Shown piece after piece: positions 1 through 3,949 of a DNA stretch of 5,527 bases. Made by a program: the position numbers and the translations under genes. A model generated the notes under the pieces. That model had not been told where the DNA came from, ran no database searches, and saw nothing but the letters and a program-made list of their open reading frames with translations. Location of the stretch: positions 1 through 5,527 of the forward strand of contig JABSQI010000127.1 of the NCBI GenBank assembly GCA_013215905.1, given 5' to 3'. This DNA comes from Legionellales bacterium (GTDB taxonomy: Bacteria > Pseudomonadota > Gammaproteobacteria > PIVX01). The number at the start of each line of letters is the position of its first letter. The first letter of the stretch is position 1.

Positions 1-32
1 GTCTCGAAAAGGGTGATTTTCTTTACACTGTT
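1..32 (+). repeat. Left inverted repeat of the element
   Basis: Aligned with the reverse complement of 3464-3495, 28 of 32 bases match; the mismatches are at 5, 6, 13 and 30. The core tgattttctttacact (14-29) is identical in both. The repeat may extend further left than position 1, because the right copy is preceded on its outer side by GGT. Confidence 0.8.
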
Positions 33-42
33 ATTGCTAACG

Positions 43-71
43 TAGAATTGATGTATTGATAGGAATATAAT
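43..71 (+). promoter_or_regulatory. Putative promoter of the recombinase gene
   Basis: A perfect -10 hexamer TATAAT lies at 66-71, with a weak -35 TAGAAT (43-48, three of six consensus bases) at 17-bp spacing. Transcription would start near 78, inside the palindrome cluster, about 75 bases before the ATG. This arrangement would let bound recombinase repress its own gene, as is known for several resolvases. Confidence 0.4.
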
Positions 72-135
72 GCTTAAGAACTTATCTACTAATCAATGTT
101 AAGCATTTATCAGGTTGTGATAAGTTATTAGATAA
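69..135. promoter_or_regulatory. Cluster of palindromes upstream of the recombinase: candidate res/operator site
   Basis: Seen: AATGCTTAA (69-77) is exactly inverted as TTAAGCATT (99-107). TTATCAGGTTGTGATAA (107-123) is a 6-bp palindrome with a 5-base centre. TTATTAGATAA (125-135) is inverted, with one mismatch, against 82-92. The element TTATC/GATAA thus recurs about four times in 55 bases just 5' of the gene, and once more after it (743-752). Known: resolvases of the Tn3/gamma-delta type bind several dyad subsites next to their own gene. Inference: this is the recombination site and autorepression operator. Confidence 0.45.
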
Positions 136-152
136 AATCACATGGAGGTAAT

Positions 153-734
153 ATGAAGATAGGCTACGCTAGAGTATCAACCCATGACCAATATTTGGGG
201 ATGCAAGAGGATGCCTTGAAGCAAGAAGGGTGTGAGCAAATTTATACAGATATTGCCAGCGGAGCAAAAACTGACCGATTAGGATTAGATGAAGCGATTA
301 ATCATTTAAGAGCTAATGATATTTTAGTTGTATGGAAATTAGACCGTCTAGGTCGTTCAATGCAACATTTAATTCAAACCATCAAATTATTATATGATAG
401 AAATATTGGCTTTAAGAGTTTGCAGGAAGATATCAATACGACGACTAGTGGCGGCAAATTAATATTTCATATCTTTGGTGCTTTAGCAGAATTTGAACGG
501 GATATAATCAGAGAGCGCACTCAAGCTGGTTTAACAGCTGCAAGAAAAAGAGGACGATTAGGCGGTAGACCGCCGATGCTAAATTCACGCCAAGTAAAAA
601 GATTGATAGAGCTTTACGACGAACAACAAAGCACAGTTGATGAAATCTGTAAAATTTTTAATATTAGTAGACCTTCTTTTTACAATTACATTAATAAAGG
701 CAAGAAAAAAATTGTTATTAATGTGCTTACTTGA
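153..734 (+). CDS. Small serine recombinase (resolvase/DNA invertase family)
   Basis: A 193-aa site-specific recombinase that would cut DNA with a 2-base stagger through a phosphoserine link, then resolve cointegrates or invert DNA. The N-terminal catalytic domain spans about 1-135: YARVST with nucleophile Ser9, then WKLDRLGRS with Arg65 and Arg68 matching the active-site arginines of the family. A long helix E region containing EFERDIIRERTQAGL follows (about 112-127). A C-terminal helix-turn-helix occupies about 137-183 (GRPPML through the FNISRPSFYNYI segment). The length is normal for Tn3-type resolvases and Hin-type invertases, and all key residues are present. The start is supported by GGAGG at 144-148. 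It sits just inside the left inverted repeat, and palindromes upstream could be its binding sites. Resolvase versus invertase cannot be decided from sequence; I favour resolvase because of the transposon-like setting. No transposase accompanies it. Confidence 0.93.
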   Translation: MKIGYARVSTHDQYLGMQEDALKQEGCEQIYTDIASGAKTDRLGLDEAINHLRANDILVVWKLDRLGRSMQHLIQTIKLLYDRNIGFKSLQEDINTTTSGGKLIFHIFGALAEFERDIIRERTQAGLTAARKRGRLGGRPPMLNSRQVKRLIELYDEQQSTVDEICKIFNISRPSFYNYINKGKKKIVINVLT

Positions 735-795
735 AATGTAATTTATCTAATAGGATTAGTTGTTTTCAAATTCCTTAATAATGAATTTTATTGAT

Positions 796-824
796 TTGTA
801 ACATACCCTTATTTTTTATATCAT
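796..824 (+). promoter_or_regulatory. Putative promoter of the R-M-like operon
   Basis: TTGTAA (796-801) and TATCAT (819-824) are separated by 17 bp and match the sigma-70 consensus at 4/6 and 5/6. The start would fall near 831, leaving a leader of about 20 bases to the ATG at 851 with AGGGGA (841-846) as ribosome site. A separate promoter fits the 116-bp gap after the recombinase. The gap also holds a small dyad, CTAAT-AGG-ATTAG (747-759), and no control-protein gene. Confidence 0.5.
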
Positions 825-850
825 AAAGAAACCATAGTACAGGGGAAATC

Positions 851-1810
851 ATGTCGATTAGTTTGGATGAAAAAATATATAAATTCCTAAAATTGAACAA
901 AGGCCAATATTTTCCTGCTATAGAAATTGCTTCTTGGATATGTCAAGAATATCCGAGAGATTGTTTAAAGAAAAAAGAGAATTCTGTAAATAACAAGAAA
1001 CCATTAAAGACAGATATTGATGTGGCACAGCAATATGCTGCTGAAATAAGCAGTCGTTATAAAAGATTATTAGAAAATTACCCAAAGATCAGAGTTACTG
1101 GTGGTTCTCCCAGGAAATATTATATTCATTCTGAGGAGGTAAATATACAACAAGAAATTAAAAATCCTTTACTACAAAGAGAAGAAAAAATGTATCCTTA
1201 TTTAATAAAATTTATTTGGGATAAATTTAACGTTTACTGTAAAATCATTTCAGCTGGAAAGTCTGGAAACAATAAGGGTAAAAATGGTAATAAATGGCTA
1301 CATCCAGATATTGTAGGAATGGGAGAATTAATTTATCATTGTTCAGATACCTTACAAAAATTCATTAAATCAAGCTCTGATAAACTTTCTAAACTTTGGT
1401 CATTTGAAGTAAAAAAAGAAATTACTATGTCAAATGTTAGATCTTGTTTCTTCCAAACTGTAAGTAATTCTTCATGGGCTAATTTTGGCTATCTTGTCGC
1501 ATGTAATATTGATGAGGACGCACTTGCAGAACTTAGTATTTTATGTGAAAGACATGGAATAGGGTACATTAACTTGTCTACTGATAGTCATGTAGATAGT
1601 CAAATTTTGATTCCAGCTAAAGAGAATACCAGCATAGACTGGAAAATTGTTAATAGACTATCGAGTGAAAAGAACAGTGGTTTTAATGACTACATTAATG
1701 AGTTATACCAACTTCAAGCTACTGGAACAGTTAACCTTCCTAAATGGGATGAATATAAATATATTAATTCAAAGTTGAAGTGCGACGATAAAAGACGTAT
1801 AAATCTATGA
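851..1810 (+). CDS. HrgA-like protein: N-terminal winged-helix-like region plus putative PD-(D/E)XK nuclease domain
   Basis: A 319-aa protein that I recognise as HrgA/COG2958-like. In Helicobacter pylori, hrgA occupies the place of a type II restriction endonuclease gene beside an adenine methyltransferase, the same arrangement as here. Residues about 5-95 look like a winged helix-turn-helix (predicted helices at KIYKFLKL and AIEIASWI, ending RVTGGSPRKYYIH), possibly of the HARE-HTH type known from restriction enzymes. Residues about 110-260 carry a nuclease-like core: Glu112, then LHPDIVG with Pro152-Asp153, then SFEVKKE with Glu186 and Lys188 (the PD...ExK pattern), then FQTVSNSSWANFGYLVA (201-217), which resembles the conserved helix-strand of this family. 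Inference: it cleaves unmethylated DNA. The stop overlaps the next start (ATGA), so translation is probably coupled to the methyltransferase. The family call is from memory of its motifs; catalysis is not shown. Confidence 0.72.
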   Translation: MSISLDEKIYKFLKLNKGQYFPAIEIASWICQEYPRDCLKKKENSVNNKKPLKTDIDVAQQYAAEISSRYKRLLENYPKIRVTGGSPRKYYIHSEEVNIQQEIKNPLLQREEKMYPYLIKFIWDKFNVYCKIISAGKSGNNKGKNGNKWLHPDIVGMGELIYHCSDTLQKFIKSSSDKLSKLWSFEVKKEITMSNVRSCFFQTVSNSSWANFGYLVACNIDEDALAELSILCERHGIGYINLSTDSHVDSQILIPAKENTSIDWKIVNRLSSEKNSGFNDYINELYQLQATGTVNLPKWDEYKYINSKLKCDDKRRINL

Positions 1811-2715
1811 AATCTCCATGCATTAATAGAAATGATTTTATTAAGTCACCACTAAATTATACAGGTGGTAAATACAAATTATTAAGTCAAATACTACCTA
1901 TTTTCCCTAAAAAAATAGATACTTTTGTTGATTTGTTTGCAGGTGGATTAAATATTGGAATTAATATTAGTGCTAAAAAAATAATAGCAAATGACATTAT
2001 GCCAGAAGTAATTGAACTTTATAAATATTTAAAATCAAAAAACGAAAACAAGGTAATACAGGATATCAACAAACTAATTTTCAAATATAAATTAAGCGAT
2101 ACTTCTAAATATGGGTATGATTACTATAATTGTGATTCTAACTCAGGTGTTGCAAAATATAATAAAGCACAATATTTAAAATTACGTGATTATTATAATA
2201 ATACTAAAACACCGTTGTTGTTTTATACTACATTAGTATTTGCTTTTAACAATCAAATTAGATTTAATAAGAATGGATTGTTTAATATGCCTGTTAATAA
2301 AAGAGATTTTAACTCTAGCATAAAACAAAAATTAATAAATTTTATAAAAGCTTTAAATAATAAAAATATTTATTTTACATCTAAAAATTTTGAGGATATT
2401 AAAATAGAAAGAAACTCATTTGTATATGCAGATCCTCCATACTTAGCGACTGTAGCTTCATACAATGAAAACGGTGGATGGAATAATGAAAAAGAAATTA
2501 ATCTATTAAATTACCTAGATGAACTGGATTCTAGAAGTATAAAATTTGCATTATCGAATGTATTTCAAAATAAAGGTAAAACTAATGAAATTTTGAAAAA
2601 ATGGAGTAAGAAATATAATATTCACCCTCTAATGCATAGTTACAATAATTGTAACTATCACGCAAAAGATAAAAGCAAATGCAGTACATCTGAAATATTA
2701 ATAACAAATTATTAA
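1807..2715 (+). CDS. DNA adenine-N6 methyltransferase, D12 class (Dam/DpnM-like)
   Basis: A 302-aa enzyme that would transfer a methyl group from S-adenosylmethionine to the N6 of adenine in a short recognition sequence. Motifs run in alpha-class order: SPLNYTGGKYKLLSQI (14-29, motif X), FVDLFAGGLNIGIN (40-53, AdoMet-binding motif I), ANDI (61-64, acidic residue of motif II), FNNQIRFNKNGLFNMP (147-162), and the catalytic DPPY (209-212) followed by SYNENGGW (218-225). The C-terminus ends with the family's typical SEILITNY. Length and motifs are complete, so it should be active. The gene starts inside the hrgA-like stop codon and is followed 9 bp later by the 157-aa gene. Recognition sequence cannot be read from sequence; GATC is only a guess from the H. 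pylori hrgA/hpyIIIM parallel. The gene is very AT-rich, like the rest of the cassette. Confidence 0.93.
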   Translation: MKSPCINRNDFIKSPLNYTGGKYKLLSQILPIFPKKIDTFVDLFAGGLNIGINISAKKIIANDIMPEVIELYKYLKSKNENKVIQDINKLIFKYKLSDTSKYGYDYYNCDSNSGVAKYNKAQYLKLRDYYNNTKTPLLFYTTLVFAFNNQIRFNKNGLFNMPVNKRDFNSSIKQKLINFIKALNNKNIYFTSKNFEDIKIERNSFVYADPPYLATVASYNENGGWNNEKEINLLNYLDELDSRSIKFALSNVFQNKGKTNEILKKWSKKYNIHPLMHSYNNCNYHAKDKSKCSTSEILITNY

Positions 2716-2724
2716 GAATAATAT

Positions 2725-3198
2725 ATGCCAAATAGTAAATCTTTAGGGAAAAACGATCAAAGTGGTTTCGATTTTGTACAAGAAATGTTACAAGGAGATG
2801 AAACATATGGGATTAACTTTGATAGAGTACAATGGGACTCTAAAAATAATAAATATATAATAGTAGAATTGCTATTATGTGAAGAAGAACAAATAGTCAC
2901 CCCATATACTAGCCATCCAAATAGATATTTTTTCTCAAATTATAGCAGAGGGATCAAAGGCAATGCTCAAAAATTTATATCTCTCTGGCAATTGTCAGAA
3001 GAATTAAAAGCTAATTTATATCTAGTGAATTATGCTAAAAAAGGCACTAAACATGAAGATCAAGTACTATTGATGTGGGTTAAAAACGTTGACAAAAATA
3101 ATAAAAAATGCCCTGTATCAACGGTAGATAAAAAGCTAACAAGAAAAGAGTTTTCTAAAAAATTTAGGGAAATGAATAGAAGAGGAAACAGAGATTAG
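2725..3198 (+). CDS. Unrecognised 157-aa protein in the R-M operon; possible nuclease-fold component
   Basis: I do not recognise this protein. It is soluble, has no signal or membrane segment, and has a lysine-rich basic tail (about 122-157). The middle is well structured: INFDRVQWD (30-38), a hydrophobic strand YIIVELLLCEEEQ (44-56), the polar motif TPYTSHPNRYFF (59-70), a helix KFISLWQLSEEL (83-94) and a strand ANLYLVNYAKKG (96-107). Asp33, then Glu48 in a beta strand, then an alpha-beta unit resemble the core order of PD-(D/E)XK nucleases, but the usual lysine two residues after the glutamate is Leu50, so this is only a hint. It begins 9 bp after the methyltransferase with a weak ribosome site, implying co-transcription. 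It could be a small restriction subunit, a specificity factor or an accessory protein. Confidence 0.75.
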   Translation: MPNSKSLGKNDQSGFDFVQEMLQGDETYGINFDRVQWDSKNNKYIIVELLLCEEEQIVTPYTSHPNRYFFSNYSRGIKGNAQKFISLWQLSEELKANLYLVNYAKKGTKHEDQVLLMWVKNVDKNNKKCPVSTVDKKLTRKEFSKKFREMNRRGNRD

Positions 3199-3246
3199 GC
3201 TACAATCAAAAACCCTATTATTTAAGGTATGATTAATAAAGTTAAG

Positions 3247-3295
3247 CTGAATAAAATATTTTAACATCTTTGTTAAGTTAAAATATTCTATTTAG
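3247..3295. repeat. Long AT-rich inverted repeat after the R-M operon, possible transcription terminator
   Basis: Arms 3247-3265 and 3277-3295 are complementary at 17 of 19 positions (in RNA, one further G-U pair), with an 11-base loop. The inner 11 pairs (AATATTTTAAC against GTTAAAATATT) are perfect. It begins 49 bases after the stop of the last operon gene. It is nearly all A-T pairs and is followed by TTTCC rather than a long T run, so it is not a textbook intrinsic terminator. It could still end or stabilise the transcript. Confidence 0.6.
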
Positions 3296-3403
3296 TTTCC
3301 ATTTACACAGTTACGGTTACAGGCTCCTTAGAAGCTATCAAGATTGCTAAAGAGACACTATTGTAAAATAACTTGTCTTGCTCGGCACAATTATTTACAT
3401 TGA

Positions 3404-3497
3404 TTTTTAGACGAGTTTTTAGACACTATTTTGCTGCTGATTGGTCGTCCTCACGCAAGCACCAATAGTGTAAAGAAAATCATCCTTTTTTAGACAC
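3404..3497. repeat. Three direct copies of TTTTTAGAC near the right end
   Basis: Copies are at 3404-3412, 3416-3424 and 3487-3495. The last two extend to TTTTTAGACAC. The third is the outer terminus of the right inverted repeat, and the others have the same orientation. They may be relics of nested ends or additional transposase-binding sites. In so AT-rich a background, chance cannot be excluded for a 9-mer. Confidence 0.45.
3464..3495 (-). repeat. Right inverted repeat of the element
   Basis: Reverse complement matches 1-32 at 28 of 32 positions, including 16 consecutive bases. On the outer side the minus strand reads GGT before GTCT, so the full terminus may be GGTGTCT and extend to 3498. 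Confidence 0.8.
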
Positions 3498-3498
3498 C

Positions 3499-3529
3499 CT
3501 CATTATATCCAATAACTGGATATAATGAG
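3499..3529. repeat. Perfect 12-bp-stem hairpin abutting the right element end
   Basis: CTCATTATATCC (3499-3510) is exactly inverted at 3518-3529 around a 7-base loop. It lies 24 bases past the stop of the minus-strand secreted-peptide gene, so it is placed like that gene's terminator. The base run that should follow on the minus strand is GGTGTCTAAAA, the element end, not a T tract. Inference: the element may have inserted at the foot of a terminator and displaced its T run. Confidence 0.75.
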
Positions 3530-3552
3530 TTAGTCCTTAAGCAAAAATATTT

Positions 3553-3684
3553 TTAACCGGGATCACCGCATGGTTCTACAGATATAGAAGTTTCTATATT
3601 ATTTCTGGTTATATCTTTATTAGATGCAAATACAGTAAACGGTAAAGTTATGCATACCGCTAATATAATGTATATATTTTTCAT
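3553..3684 (-). CDS. Small secreted peptide precursor (43 aa), function unknown
   Basis: A short gene read on the minus strand, ATG at 3684-3682 and TAA at 3555-3553. Residues 1-20 (MKNIYIILAVCITLPFTVFA) form a classic Sec signal peptide: a lysine after the start, a hydrophobic core, and VFA before the predicted cleavage at Ala20-Ser21. There is no lipobox at the cleavage site. The mature part would be only 23 residues, beginning SNKDITRN, with one cysteine and the ending SVEPCGDPG. An AAGGAG ribosome site lies six bases before the ATG, and a TATAAT lies about 46 bases upstream. Together these make it more likely a real gene than a chance frame. I recognise no family. It could be a secreted signal or toxin-like peptide, or the 5' remnant of a longer secreted protein cut short by rearrangement at the element border. 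Confidence 0.6.
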   Translation of the reverse strand: MKNIYIILAVCITLPFTVFASNKDITRNNIETSISVEPCGDPG

Positions 3685-3690
3685 GTTTAT

Positions 3691-3696
3691 CTCCTT
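3691..3696 (-). promoter_or_regulatory. Strong Shine-Dalgarno site of the small secreted-peptide gene
   Basis: AAGGAG on the minus strand, six bases (ATAAAC) before the ATG at 3684. It is the best ribosome site in the right half of the window and is the main support for translating this short frame. Confidence 0.65.
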
Positions 3697-3729
3697 GTTG
3701 TAGAAATAGTTTTATTTATATTTATCGTT

Positions 3730-3758
3730 ATTATACTTATCTTTATTTTTGAATTAGA
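3730..3758 (-). promoter_or_regulatory. Possible promoter of the secreted-peptide gene
   Basis: On the minus strand a perfect TATAAT occupies 3735-3730, with only a poor -35 (TCTAAT, 3758-3753) at 17 bp. A second possible pair, TTGATC and TAGAAT with 16-bp spacing, lies just upstream (about 3788-3761). The stretch between here and the TPR stop (3759-3949) is very AT-rich and shows no clear terminator, so these matches are weak evidence. Confidence 0.3.
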
Positions 3759-3949
3759 AAAATATTCTAACTTCGTTCTGTAATTGATCAAAAATATAGT
3801 GTTTATCTTTATTATGGATATATATTTAAAAATTTAGAGTCATAATGTAAATATTTTTAAACTATAATCTTTCTCAATTTTATTATATGCAGTTAAAATC
3901 ATTATTTTTTTGTAAATGAAGACTTATTTTTGATAGATATATGTATTAC

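Larger units (their letters stand above)
1..3495. mobile_element. Candidate transposase-less mobile element carrying a serine recombinase and an R-M-like operon
   Basis: Seen: inverted repeats at 1-32 and 3464-3495 enclose four plus-strand genes (serine recombinase, HrgA-like putative nuclease, D12 adenine methyltransferase, unknown 157-aa protein). Direction changes immediately outside the right repeat, where the next two genes are on the minus strand. No transposase is encoded between the repeats. Inference: this is a non-autonomous transposon moved in trans, or a derivative of a larger element; a composite structure bounded by two IS ends is the alternative. The repeats contain TTTACAC, which is reminiscent of IS256-family ends, but I cannot assign a family. 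The window begins at the left repeat, so the true outer boundary and any target duplication cannot be seen. Confidence 0.5.
3199..3552. other. Non-coding right end of the element and its junction
   Basis: No convincing gene is present. In order it holds a long AT-rich hairpin (3247-3295), a less AT-rich patch (about 3300-3470) with repeats related to the element ends, the right inverted repeat (3464-3495) and an abutting perfect hairpin (3499-3529). A 40-codon open minus-strand frame (3303-3425), ending SKEPVTVTV, lacks a start codon and may be an eroded gene end; support is weak. Confidence 0.6.

Noticed and set aside
1807..2715. GATC specificity (DpnII/MboI-like system)
   Set aside because: D12 methylases include GATC enzymes and H. 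pylori hrgA sits near one, but the target-recognition region cannot be read by eye and the DpnII nuclease is absent.
2582..2806. 74-codon open frame on the minus strand
   Set aside because: It lies opposite the end of the methyltransferase gene and the start of the 157-aa gene, both well supported; its product is a low-complexity Tyr/Leu/Ile-rich sequence with no ribosome site.
3300..3480. Transposase remnant or structured RNA in the less AT-rich patch
   Set aside because: No frame gives recognisable transposase motifs and no cloverleaf or other RNA-gene structure could be drawn.
1..3495. Tn3-family transposon
   Set aside because: A resolvase-type gene is present, but there is no tnpA and the ends do not look like the usual 38-bp Tn3-type ends with their conserved GGGG start and TAAG inner end, so I did not assign that family.
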